Source: Phycisphaeraceae bacterium | Lineage (GTDB): Bacteria > Planctomycetota > Phycisphaerae > Phycisphaerales > UBA1924 | NCBI GenBank assembly: GCA_023898685.1 | Contig: CP060234.1 | Span: forward strand, 1,488,001 to 1,552,000 | Direction: 5' to 3' | Length of the DNA stretch: 64,000 nucleotides | Shown: piece by piece, positions 40,405-49,012 of the stretch | Numbering within the stretch: the stretch's first letter is position 1 | Layout of the letters: each line of letters starts with the position of its first letter | Notes under the pieces: model-generated | The model's input: the letters and a program-made list of their open reading frames with translations, nothing else | Told to the model about the DNA's origin: nothing | The model's database searches: none | Translations under genes and position numbers: made by a program

Positions 40405-42015
40405 GTGCAAGCAAACACACCCCCCGCGGCGTTCATCGCCGGCGCGATCGGTCTCGCCACCATCGCCGCCGCGCAGCCCACCACCCTCGTCAATTACGGG
40501 CCCGCCGGCGTGCAGGGCAACGGGTTCAACCCCCACGTCGCCGCCAGCGTCGACGGCCGTCACGTCGTCTTCGCGAGCACATCCACAAACCTCGTCCCGG
40601 GGGGAACCTCGGGCCGCCAGGTCTTCGCCGCCGATCGCGACCCCGACGGCAACGGCGTTCTCGACGAGGGCAACACTGTCGTCACGCTCATGAGCCTCGG
40701 GTACGACGGCCTACCCGGCAACGGCACCCAGGGCGGCTTCAACGGACAGTTCGGCGTCGACATCTCCGCCAACGGTCGATTCGTCCTCTGGTCCAGCCAG
40801 TCGACCAATCTCGTCCAGGGCGACACCACGGGCTTCGGCACCTACGACGTCTTCGTCCGCGACCGTGATCCCGATGGCAACGGGGTCTACGACGAGGGCA
40901 ATGGTGTCAATGAGCGCATCAACATGGGGATCGGCGGGTCCGAGCCCAACCACGGCGACAACGGGGCCGACCAGATGGGCATCTCGGATGACGGCCGCTA
41001 CGTGGTCTTCAGCTCGTCGTCATCGAACCTGGTGGTGGGCGACACACAGGACACCACGGCCAACATCTACCTGCACGACCGACAGACCGGCCTGACCAGC
41101 CGCCTCGACTTCCTCACCAGCGACCAGAACTACTCGAACCGCTACCCGCAGATCTCCGCCGACGGCAACTGGATCGTCTACGCCGGGTACGGGCCCCCGT
41201 TCGGCGGCGCCTTCCACGACATTATCGTCGTCGACCGCAACGGGAACTTCCCCGTGCTCATCAGCAAGGACGACAACGGCGTGCCGGGCAACGGCGCCTC
41301 GGGAACCAACCCCAACACCCGCGGCCCGCGGATCAGCGGCGACGGGCGGTTCGTCGTCTTCCAGTCGCTCGCGAACAACCTCGATGTCACCCGCACGGGC
41401 GATCCATCCAACGCGTACAAACTTTTCCTTCATGACCGCGACGCCGACGGCGACGGGATCTTCGACGAGCCCGGCGCGTTCACCACACGCCGCATCGATG
41501 TCGGCCCCGGTGGCGTGAGCAATGACGGCTTCAACGCCGCCGATCCCGACATCTCCGACGACGGCAGCCGCGTCGTCTTCAAATCCGCTTCCACCAATCT
41601 CGTCCCGGGCGACACAACACTCTCACTCACCGTGACCGACATCTACCTGCTCGACCGCAACGCGGGCACGCTCGAGATCGTCAGCCGGGCCACCAACGGC
41701 GATCAGGGCCCCGCTTCGAGTTCCACCCCGGTCCTCGCGGGCGACGGCGACAGCGTTCTGTTCAACTCCCTGTCGACCAACCTCATCCCCAACGACAACA
41801 ACGGACGCGACGATGTCTTTGCCCGTGTCCTGCCCCCCGCCGCGTGCAACGCCGCCGACCTCACCGCCCCGTTCGGCCTGCTCGACCTCGCCGACGTGAA
41901 CGCGTTCGTCAGCGGATTCCTGACGGCCGACCCGATCGCCGATCTGAACGGCGATAGACTGTTCGACCTGCAGGATGTCCTCGCCTTCACCGCGGCCTTC
42001 CTGGGCGGCTGCTGA
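40405..42015 (+). CDS. Secreted PD40/TolB-like beta-propeller protein with C-terminal GC-type dockerin
   Basis: A 536-residue secreted protein. The GTG at 40405 is chosen because GAGGAG lies five bases before it and the frame then begins with a signal peptide (FIAGAIGLATIAAAQ). The body has repeated units of the form DISANGRFVLWSSQSTNLV, ISDDGRYVVFSSSSSNLV and ISGDGRFVVFQSLANNL. These are PD40/WD40-like propeller blades of the TolB type. The C-terminus is a GC-type dockerin, CNAADLTAPFGLLDLADVN ... PIADLNGDRLFDLQD ... FLGGC. It is probably surface-displayed through the dockerin. Substrate unknown. Confidence 0.85.
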   Translation: MQANTPPAAFIAGAIGLATIAAAQPTTLVNYGPAGVQGNGFNPHVAASVDGRHVVFASTSTNLVPGGTSGRQVFAADRDPDGNGVLDEGNTVVTLMSLGYDGLPGNGTQGGFNGQFGVDISANGRFVLWSSQSTNLVQGDTTGFGTYDVFVRDRDPDGNGVYDEGNGVNERINMGIGGSEPNHGDNGADQMGISDDGRYVVFSSSSSNLVVGDTQDTTANIYLHDRQTGLTSRLDFLTSDQNYSNRYPQISADGNWIVYAGYGPPFGGAFHDIIVVDRNGNFPVLISKDDNGVPGNGASGTNPNTRGPRISGDGRFVVFQSLANNLDVTRTGDPSNAYKLFLHDRDADGDGIFDEPGAFTTRRIDVGPGGVSNDGFNAADPDISDDGSRVVFKSASTNLVPGDTTLSLTVTDIYLLDRNAGTLEIVSRATNGDQGPASSSTPVLAGDGDSVLFNSLSTNLIPNDNNGRDDVFARVLPPAACNAADLTAPFGLLDLADVNAFVSGFLTADPIADLNGDRLFDLQDVLAFTAAFLGGC

Positions 42016-42312
42016 ATCACCAGGTGCGCCGCGGGTGAATTGCCCTCGGTGCACTCTTCGGATGCCTTGGCGGGCAGCTGCCGGACCGTGACACAACGCA
42101 TCTGGTTTCCGGACTTGGCGTCCCTCGTCGACGCCGAGGGAAAGCCCCACAACCAGCCGCGGTCCGTTCGAACCCGCGAGGGACATCCCCCCCGCCGGCT
42201 ATTCTGGTATTCACACGTTCGTGTCTGCAATTGGCCCGGTGCACTCGCCTCCTCGGCCCCGGGGTGGGTTGTGCGTTCTGGTCGGGCCGGTCTGCGGAGA
42301 GGAGGCCCAGCC

Positions 42313-44418
42313 GTGCAACGCGCCATCGCCCTGATCGCCGCCGTCGCCATCGTCTCGCCGTCCGGCGCCCAGTCCATCCATCGCACGCCGGCCGAGGTCG
42401 ACGCGCTGCTCGCCAACGCCACGGTTGTCGGCCCCGCCGGCCAGCCCGAGTTGATCGTCCCGCTGGACGTGCCGGGGTGGGCCGACGGCCTGGGCGTGTC
42501 CGGCGTCACCCGCCACTACAAGGGCGTCTGTGGGCCCGAGGGCGCCGTCACCACGATCGAGCTCCTTCTCGACTTTGCCGAGCGCGACCTCCTCGGCGGC
42601 GCCCCGCGGGCGACGGCTCAGGCGATCCGCGGCACCAGCCCGAAGTTCATTATCAACTACGACCCGGCGAACACCCTCCTGGTCAACGACTACCTGCCGG
42701 ACTTCGTCGACGCCGCCGCCGACACAGATTTCAGCTTCGCCAACCGCGCGACGATCCGCGTCAACCTCGGCGTCGAGTCCATCCCGGGCAGCGTGATCGG
42801 CCAGGCCGCCAGCACCCACTACGAGATCCCCTGGTCCACATACGTCGAGGGCCTGCGCACCCACGCCGCCCGCGAGAGCGCCGCCTTCGCCCAGTACCTT
42901 CCGTCATCGTCGCTGCCCGTCCGCTTCGGCTTCCCCCCCACGGGCACCACCAGCGTCACGTCCATCGTCGTCACCGACGGCCAGCTCCGCGCCATCTTCG
43001 GCGACAACGCCGTTCCCGCCAACACTTCGGTCTCCATCACGCTCGACTCGGACAACGACTGGGAGTTCGGCGGCTGCGACAACCACCCCGAGTTCTGGGA
43101 GCTCAGCCTGATCGACGTCGCGGTCCACGAGATCACCCACGCGCTCGGCTTCACCAGCGCGATCTGGGAAGGCGGCGACAACCCCTTCAACGAGATCGAG
43201 GGCCTCGACGTCGCCCGGTTCTCGGTGGACCAGGTCACCCCACCCGGAAGCCCGGGGGGACTGCCCCTCAATCTGAACGCGTTCACGACCTACCCGAGGC
43301 ACGGCGAGGTCTCGATGGCCAGCGGCGAGACCCAGCACGCCTACGCCAGCGTACCCGAGGGGTTCTTTCTCACGCTGCTCGAGCAGGGCGACGGCGGCAG
43401 GCAACCCTCCCACCTCATGTATTTCAGCAGTTGGGGAGACAAGCTCGGCACCATGGACCCGGTGCTGGACTACGGCCGGTCGCGCTGCGACGAGGGATTC
43501 TGGACCGCGCACGACCTCCGCCCGCTCGACGACATGGGCTGGTACCCCGTCGCCGAGTACTTCGCCCAGGACTGCAACGGCAACGGCATCCCCGACATCG
43601 CCGACATCCTCACAGGGCACCCCGACAGCGACGGCGACTTCATCCTCGACGAGTGCGAGAACATCGCCGCCGACATCAATCTCACCGGCGTCGACACCTT
43701 CGCCGGGCTCACCTTCACCAGATGGTCCACCCCCAGCCTCGGAAGCCTCGACGGCTTCAACCCCGCCAACTACACCATCATCTACAGGGCCCGCACCGAC
43801 GACGCCTCGTTCGGCAGCGGCACGAGCCAACGCGTCGTCGCCCGCGTCAGCGGCTACTTCGTCGCGCCCGAGGGCGACGAGTACGCGTTCCGCGTCGATC
43901 ACGATAACGCGGTCGTGCTCAAGATCGCCGGCCAGACGCTGCTGAACCTGACGGGCTCCCGCTCGTTCACCCGCGCGAACTCCTACACGAGCATCGCGCC
44001 GCAGGTCTTCATCAATCTCGACGCCGGCGCCCATCCGTTCGAGCTGACCGTGCTCACGGCGTCGTCGAGCCAGTCCGTCGCGATCATGGCCGACTCCGGC
44101 GCCCTCGGCGGCTGGCGATCCCTCAACCAGGGCGACTTCCTCGGCCGCATCGACGCGTTCCCCGACTGCGACCTCAACGGCGTCGACGACCAGTTTGATC
44201 CCGACAGCGACCACGACGGCATCCCCGATGCCTGCGAGACGCCCCCCTGCAACCTCGCCGACCTCGCCGAGCCGTACGGGCTGCTCGATCTTGAAGACGT
44301 CACGACCTTTGTCAGCGGATTCCTGGCGGCGTCGCCCGCGGCCGACCTGAACGGGGACGGCCTGTTCGATCTCACAGACACACTGCTGTTTGTCACAGCC
44401 TTCCTGAACGGGTGCTGA
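42313..44418 (+). CDS. Secreted zinc metalloprotease-like protein with PA14-like domain and GC-type dockerin
   Basis: A 701-residue secreted protein. A GTG at 42313, with AGAGGAGG before it, opens a signal peptide (ALIAAVAIVSPSGAQS). The zinc motif VAVHEITHALGFTSAIW is HExxHxxG, the metzincin form, in a domain that spans about residues 60-400. Thrombospondin-3-like Asp repeats (DCNGNGIPDIADILTGHPDS) follow. Then a PA14/GLEYA-like domain appears (YFVAPEGDEYAFRVDHDNAV). The C-terminal dockerin reads CNLADLAEPYGLLDLEDVTT ... PAADLNGDGLFDLTD ... FLNGC. A peptidase acting on extracellular polymers or cell-surface proteins is the natural guess. The metzincin third ligand and Met-turn were not confirmed. 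Confidence 0.82.
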   Translation: MQRAIALIAAVAIVSPSGAQSIHRTPAEVDALLANATVVGPAGQPELIVPLDVPGWADGLGVSGVTRHYKGVCGPEGAVTTIELLLDFAERDLLGGAPRATAQAIRGTSPKFIINYDPANTLLVNDYLPDFVDAAADTDFSFANRATIRVNLGVESIPGSVIGQAASTHYEIPWSTYVEGLRTHAARESAAFAQYLPSSSLPVRFGFPPTGTTSVTSIVVTDGQLRAIFGDNAVPANTSVSITLDSDNDWEFGGCDNHPEFWELSLIDVAVHEITHALGFTSAIWEGGDNPFNEIEGLDVARFSVDQVTPPGSPGGLPLNLNAFTTYPRHGEVSMASGETQHAYASVPEGFFLTLLEQGDGGRQPSHLMYFSSWGDKLGTMDPVLDYGRSRCDEGFWTAHDLRPLDDMGWYPVAEYFAQDCNGNGIPDIADILTGHPDSDGDFILDECENIAADINLTGVDTFAGLTFTRWSTPSLGSLDGFNPANYTIIYRARTDDASFGSGTSQRVVARVSGYFVAPEGDEYAFRVDHDNAVVLKIAGQTLLNLTGSRSFTRANSYTSIAPQVFINLDAGAHPFELTVLTASSSQSVAIMADSGALGGWRSLNQGDFLGRIDAFPDCDLNGVDDQFDPDSDHDGIPDACETPPCNLADLAEPYGLLDLEDVTTFVSGFLAASPAADLNGDGLFDLTDTLLFVTAFLNGC

Positions 44419-44461
44419 AACCCGAGCCGCGCGCCAACGCGGCACAATCCGGCCCGAATCA

Positions 44462-44489
44462 CGGGCCCGGGCGGCTTCTCCCGGGCCCG
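44462..44489. terminator. GC hairpin between convergent dockerin genes
   Basis: CGGGCCCGGG and CCCGGGCCCG form a 10-bp stem with an 8-nt loop (CGGCTTCT). It lies 43 bp past one stop and 26 bp before the other, in a convergent gap. No U-tract follows, so it is a plausible but unproven bidirectional terminator. Confidence 0.6.
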
Positions 44490-44514
44490 CGCGGCTTGGT
44501 CGGCTACGCGCCGA

Positions 44515-45480
44515 TCACTCGCACTTGTCGCTCGCGATCGAGCACTTGATCCGGCTCGGCGGGGGCAGGTTGCACAGCCGCCGCTCCGAGAGGCACCGGT
44601 CCGTTGTGAATCCGCCGATCGGCGGGCCCCCGTTCTCGTCGCAGCACTTGTCGTTGTCGCAGATCGACGCGGCCACCAGGCCTGAGCTCTTGCCCGTGTT
44701 GATCGAGAAGTACTCGTCGGCGGTCACGTCGTCCTTGGTCTTGAAGAACAAGTCCGCGAGCGTCACCCCGCCGGCGCCGCCGAGCAGGATCGGCAGGACA
44801 TTCAGCCGGCCCTGCGACGCCAGATTGTCTGGCGCAAGGTCGGGCACACCGACGCCCAGATCGCGGAGTTGCTGGAGCGCGTCCTCCAGCAGGGGGTCCG
44901 ATCCGACGGGCGCCGCCACAATCTGCCCGATCGTGCGCGTCCCCGCGAGTTCAGAGATCAGGCTGTACACGGACTCGAGCGCGGTCACGTCGGTCGGCAG
45001 CCCGGTGCACGACTCCAGCGTCTGGATCCGATCGAAGATGAACGGCAGCAAATCGCCCGGCGGCGACGCGTAGATCTGCGCGACCGGCAGCGGACCGAAC
45101 AGGTGGATCGTGCGGTTGATGCCGTCGTAGTTCGCCTGCACGTCGGGCGGGTCATCCGACGGCGCGGTGACCGTCGTGCGGATGTCCGGGTAGCACGCCG
45201 CCGGCGGGCACCCGTTCAGGAACGCCGAGATGAAGATCGAGAGGTCGATCAGGTCGAACACGCCGTTGTTGTCCAGGTCCGCGGCCGGGTGCTGCGACGT
45301 GAACGACGACACGAAGGCGTTGACGTCCGCGAGGTCGAGCACCCCGAGCGGCGGCGCGAGGTCCGCCTGGTTGCACCCGATGCCCGCCGAGGCCGAGGGG
45401 GCCCCGAGACACATGAACCCCGCGATGGCGATCGCGGGACGACGAAGGAGCAACGCAGAGATACCGGCGGCACGTGGCAT
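44515..45480 (-). CDS. Secreted protein with N-terminal GC-type dockerin and C-terminal seven-Cys module (paralogue 2)
   Basis: A 321-residue secreted protein, paralogue of 39050-40021. The signal peptide MPRAAGISALLLRRPAIAIA leads into an N-terminal dockerin: CNQADLAPPLGVLDLADVNA, then PAADLDNNGVFDLID and FLNGCP. The middle domain keeps DVQANYDGINRTIHLFGPLP and the LRDLGVGVPDLAP block. The C-terminus again has seven Cys with the same spacing style: SICDNDKCC ... CLSERRLCNLPPPSRIKC ... SIASDKC. The conserved NLPPPxRxxCSIASDxC tail is the clearest family mark. It lies at the other edge of the dockerin cluster, with two different dockerin genes between the paralogues. Function unknown. Confidence 0.82.
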   Translation of the reverse strand: MPRAAGISALLLRRPAIAIAGFMCLGAPSASAGIGCNQADLAPPLGVLDLADVNAFVSSFTSQHPAADLDNNGVFDLIDLSIFISAFLNGCPPAACYPDIRTTVTAPSDDPPDVQANYDGINRTIHLFGPLPVAQIYASPPGDLLPFIFDRIQTLESCTGLPTDVTALESVYSLISELAGTRTIGQIVAAPVGSDPLLEDALQQLRDLGVGVPDLAPDNLASQGRLNVLPILLGGAGGVTLADLFFKTKDDVTADEYFSINTGKSSGLVAASICDNDKCCDENGGPPIGGFTTDRCLSERRLCNLPPPSRIKCSIASDKCE

Positions 45481-45864
45481 GTGCTTCTCCCTTCAAACGA
45501 GTTGTCCGGTGTGTGCGCCGGGCCGCGGGTCGCAGTCGCCCGGCCGGCCAAGCCCCCCGTTCAACGGGGCGCGCCCGGCCTCGGGAGCCAAGCGTCAACC
45601 CGGACCCTGGATCACGCGGGCCCGCGACTCGGCGGCGCATCTCGGGGTTTGGCCCTACCCGATCCGGGGACATTGACCGACCCGCCGCCCGGGCTACACT
45701 TGCGGGCTTGGGGTCCGTGTGAACGGCCGCCTCAGCCAGACAGAATCATGCCGACGGTCGACGTCGGCCCGCCCCGCCCGGTAGGCGGCGTACCGGCCTC
45801 GCCAGGAAATCGGCGGGGTGTTTCCGTCCGTCGGCCGCCGAGGCCCCGGCACAGGAGTGAACCG
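45481..45864. promoter_or_regulatory. Divergent intergenic region upstream of rplM
   Basis: The 384 bp separate a minus-strand dockerin gene and rplM. A CTACACTT element at about 45695 resembles the -10-like hexamers seen elsewhere. AGGAG at about 45852 is the rplM ribosome-binding site. GCC-rich stems are present but no specific ribosomal leader structure was recognised. Confidence 0.3.
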
Positions 45865-46323
45865 ATGAGCACCGGTCACGCGACCCATCTCCGACGCCAG
45901 ACCTGGATGGCCAAGAACGGCGAGGTCGAGCGCATCTGGCGCATCGCCGACGCCGAGGGCGTGCCCCTGGGCCGCCTCGCCAGCGACATCGCCATCGTCC
46001 TCATGGGCAAGCACCGCCCCGAGTACACCCCCCACGTCGACACGGGCGACTTCGTCATCGTCACCAACGCGACGAAGGTGGCGCTGACCGGTCGCAAGGC
46101 CGAGCAGAAGTTCGAAAAGCGCTACACCCGCTACCCCGGCGGGCTCAAGCTCCGCCCCTACGGCCAGCTCCGCGCCGAGCGCCCCGAGCGGCTGCTCGAA
46201 CTCGCTGTCCGCCGCATGCTGCCCAAGAACCGCCTGGGCCGCCACATGCTCAAGAAGCTCAAGGTCTACCCCGGCGCCGAGCACCCCCACGAGAACCACA
46301 AGCCCATCCCGCTGCACGCGTAA
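45865..46323 (+). CDS. rplM: 50S ribosomal protein L13
   Basis: A 152-residue L13 of the large subunit. WRIADAEGVPLGRLASDIAI is the N-terminal signature, HVDTGDFVIVTNATKVALTG follows, and the C-terminal block RRMLPKNRLGRHMLKKLKVY is canonical. AGGAG lies eight bases before ATG 45865. A short N-terminal extension (about 17 residues) precedes the conserved region. It is followed by rpsI after 48 bp, the usual order. Confidence 0.97.
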   Translation: MSTGHATHLRRQTWMAKNGEVERIWRIADAEGVPLGRLASDIAIVLMGKHRPEYTPHVDTGDFVIVTNATKVALTGRKAEQKFEKRYTRYPGGLKLRPYGQLRAERPERLLELAVRRMLPKNRLGRHMLKKLKVYPGAEHPHENHKPIPLHA

Positions 46324-46371
46324 CCCCGCGGAAGGAAAGCAATCCCGCCGCGGCGGGAACGGAGCACACCC

Positions 46372-46905
46372 ATGGCAGAGCAAGGTTTCCAGACCACGAT
46401 CACCAACCCCAACCTGATGGGCGAGGCCGTCGATCAGGGCCCCGCCCCCGAGCAGGCCAAGCGCGAGCTCGCCGAGCCCAAGCCCGCCGACAAGCACGGC
46501 TGGTGGTGGGGCGTGGGCCGGCGCAAGACCGCCGTCGCCCGCGTTCGCCTTCGCCCCGCCCGCGACGGGCAGGCCAAGCTCCAGATCCAGGTCAACCGCA
46601 AGAAGCTCAAGACGATCGATGAGTATTTCTCGGAGCCCCGCGACCGGGCCGACGCCAACGCCCCGCTGAGCGTCACCGACACCGCCGACAAGCTCGAGGT
46701 GTTCGTCCGCGTCACCGGCGGCGGCATCATGGGCCAGGCCCAGGCCGTCCGCCTGGGCATCGCCCGGGCGCTCGTGGGCTACGACCCGCACCTTGAGAAC
46801 ATCCTCCGCGACAAGGGCTACCTCACCCGCGACGCACGCAAGGTCGAGCGCAAGAAGTACGGCCAGCCCGGCGCCCGCCGCCGCTTCCAGTTCTCGAAGC
46901 GCTGA
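46372..46905 (+). CDS. rpsI: 30S ribosomal protein S9
   Basis: A 177-residue S9 of the small subunit. The conserved core begins at about residue 46 (WGVGRRKTAVARVRLRP) and ends with the basic tail KKYGQPGARRRFQFSKR, whose last residues contact P-site tRNA. VRVTGGGIMGQAQAVRLGIA is the central signature. The first 45 residues are an extension (MAEQGFQTTITNPNLMGEAV, rich in Glu, Pro and Ala), longer than the standard about 130-residue form. A strong terminator and then an IS630 element follow. Confidence 0.97.
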   Translation: MAEQGFQTTITNPNLMGEAVDQGPAPEQAKRELAEPKPADKHGWWWGVGRRKTAVARVRLRPARDGQAKLQIQVNRKKLKTIDEYFSEPRDRADANAPLSVTDTADKLEVFVRVTGGGIMGQAQAVRLGIARALVGYDPHLENILRDKGYLTRDARKVERKKYGQPGARRRFQFSKR

Positions 46906-46938
46906 CCGTTCCCGATTCCCTCTGTTTCCGTCCCACGA

Positions 46939-46964
46939 AGCCCGGGCCCGCGCCCGGGCTTTCT
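46939..46964 (+). terminator. Rho-independent terminator of rplM-rpsI
   Basis: AGCCCGGGC and GCCCGGGCT form a 9-bp stem with a 4-nt loop (CCGC), followed by TTCTT. It lies about 35 bp after the rpsI stop. Confidence 0.85.
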
Positions 46965-47006
46965 TCGCGCCATGTTCGACGCCTGGCACGGGACCAAACG
47001 AGCCTA

Positions 47007-48062
47007 GAGCGTCTTGAGCTCACGCGTAGCGCTGATAGGCGCGTGTTGGGTGTTGCGCGATCGCGTCGCCGGGTGTAGTTTCGTTCCCGGCCGATGAGCC
47101 GGCCGGGAAGGGGCCATGGATGGGCGCCGCGTACTCAGGGGATCTCCGCGCCAAAGTTCTTGCCGCGTGTGATCGGGGCATGCAGACCAAGGAGGTCGCC
47201 GAGGCCTTCGGCGTCAGCCGTTCGTGGGTCCGTCGCGTCAAGCAGCGCCGACGCGAGTTCGGTGAGATCGCGCCGCGCCCGATGGGCGGGCCCGGGCCGA
47301 TCAAGATCGATCGCAGGCGGCTGGCCGAACTCGTCGCCGAGCAGCCGGACGCGACGCTGATCGAGCTCCGCGACCGCCTCGCCTGTGGGTGCAGCGAGTC
47401 CGGGGTGTGCGTGGCCCTGAAGAAGATGGGCCTGGGCTTGAAAAAAAGACGATCCACGCGGCCGAGCAGGACCGCCCCGACGTCACCGAGAAGCGGGTTG
47501 AGTGGAAGGCCGAGCAGCCCGATCTCGATGCGTGTCGGCTGATCTTCATCGACGAGACCTGGGCCAAAACCAACATGACCAGGACCCGCGGCCGCTCACC
47601 CCGCGGTGAACGGTTGGTCGCCAGGGTCCCTCACGGGCACTGGAAGACCACGACACTGATCGCGGCGTTGGGGATCGGGGGTGTCGTCTGCTCGACGGTC
47701 GTCGACGGGGCGGTGAACAGGGACGTCTTCGATGCCTTCGTCGAGCATGTCCTCGTGCCCGAGTTGCGGCCCGGCGACGTCGTCGTGATGGACAACCTCT
47801 CGAGCCACAAGGGCGTCCGCGTGCGTGAGCTGATCGAATCGGCCGGGGCCGAACTCGTGTTCCTGCCGCCCTACAGCCCCGATCTGAACCCGATCGAGAT
47901 GGTCTTCAGCAAGATCAAGCAACTCCTCCGCGGCCTCGCGTGCCGCACACGACAGACGCTCTGGACAGCGATGCAGACCGTCCTCGAACGGGTCACGCCC
48001 ACCGACGCCAAGAACTGCTTCCGGCACTGTGGATACACGCTACACGTTGAATGAAGACGCTC
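47007..48062 (+). mobile_element. IS630-family insertion sequence, copy 2 (diverged)
   Basis: The element is 1056 bp long. Both ends begin GAGCGTCTT and share a GTAGCG block about 20 nt in, and TA flanks each end (47005-47006 and 48063-48064). The transposase differs from copy 1 at many positions, so the two are related but separate lineages and not a recent duplication. It sits downstream of the rpsI terminator. Confidence 0.9.
47120..48054 (+). CDS. IS630-family transposase (frameshifted, two ORFs)
   Basis: A DDE transposase in two frames. ORFA from ATG 47120 begins MGAAYSGDLRAKVLAACDRG and has the helix-turn-helix EVAEAFGVSRSWVRRVKQRR. ORFB has the catalytic residues in IFIDETWAKTNMTR, VVMDNLSSHKG and SPDLNPIEMVFSKIKQ. 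The frames meet at seven A (47441-47447), the same place and phase as in copy 1. There a -1 shift or slippage converts AAA AAA AGA into AAG ACG ATC. Conservation of the A-run in two diverged copies argues that it is a functional recoding site. It ends HCGYTLHVE. Both ORFs are intact. Confidence 0.9.
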
Positions 48063-48182
48063 TAGAAGAGCGAGCGAAGGACGCATCGTCACTCATCCTC
48101 CAGCATTCCCTCGCCCGCGCTTCACGCTCGTCGGGGAGTGCGGCCCGATCCCACAGCCGTTCCCCGCGTACATTTATGGGAG

Positions 48183-48974
48183 ATGGTGGGCCGACTGCGA
48201 CGAATCCGACGGAAGCTCAAGGCGCGGCTGATTGCCGCGGGGCTGTCGCTCGCGATCATCATCACGATCGGCGGCCTCTTCGGAGCGATCCTCGCCCGCG
48301 CCGCCCCTTCATGGTGGCGGCAGTACCGCCCAACCGACGAACTCCGCGAGCGGGCCGTGCGGATCGAGAACGCCGCGATCACCCACCTCACGCTCGTCCG
48401 CCCCGCCGATCCTGAGTGGGAGCGGGCCGACGACCCCGGCCCCTGGCATTCCAAGGCGTGGTCGATCATGGTCAAGGAGGCCGACGCCAGCGCCTGGCTG
48501 ACGGCCCGCCTCCCCGAGTGGATCGACGGGCAGGCCGACCTCTCCGGATGGCCCGATGCCCTCAGCCAGCCCCAGGTCCATTTCGACGATGGGCTCATCC
48601 GGCTCGGCGTCCTCCTCCGCCGGCACGACGGCGACCGCATCCTCACCGCGTCATTCCGCCCGCAGATCGACGCGAACGGTTCGCTCTGGCTCCACACCAA
48701 CTGGGTCCACGTCGGCCGCCTGCCCCTGCCCGCCCAGCTCATCCTCGCCCGCGCAGGGCATCGACTCGAGAGCTACCTCCCTGAGTCCATCGCCGACGAT
48801 CCCTACTCCGCGAGCTTCATCGACGTGCTCCGCGGCAAGGCCCCGCTGGCGATCAAGCCCGAGCTGAGCCTCCAGGACGGGCGGGTCGTCAGGTTGCTCG
48901 CCATCCGCGTCCGCGAGGGCCGCATCGAGCTCGACTGCCGCACAGAGTCCCGCGACACGCTCGCGAAGCACTAG
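48183..48974 (+). CDS. Membrane-anchored protein, unknown
   Basis: A 263-residue protein that I do not recognise. It has a basic N-terminus (MVGRLRRIRRKLKARLIAAG) and one membrane helix (LSLAIIITIGGLFGAILARA). The rest should lie outside the cytoplasm, with motifs such as ADASAWLTARLPEWID and VHFDDGLIRLGVLLRR, and reads like a lipid-binding or DUF-type beta-rich domain. An ATG 15 codons upstream is in frame but less likely. It begins about 120 bp after the IS element and precedes the PQQ dehydrogenase gene. No functional claim can be made. Confidence 0.65.
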   Translation: MVGRLRRIRRKLKARLIAAGLSLAIIITIGGLFGAILARAAPSWWRQYRPTDELRERAVRIENAAITHLTLVRPADPEWERADDPGPWHSKAWSIMVKEADASAWLTARLPEWIDGQADLSGWPDALSQPQVHFDDGLIRLGVLLRRHDGDRILTASFRPQIDANGSLWLHTNWVHVGRLPLPAQLILARAGHRLESYLPESIADDPYSASFIDVLRGKAPLAIKPELSLQDGRVVRLLAIRVREGRIELDCRTESRDTLAKH

Positions 48975-49012
48975 GACGGCACGCGGCCCGCCCCGCCCGC
49001 TACGCTCTGGGC

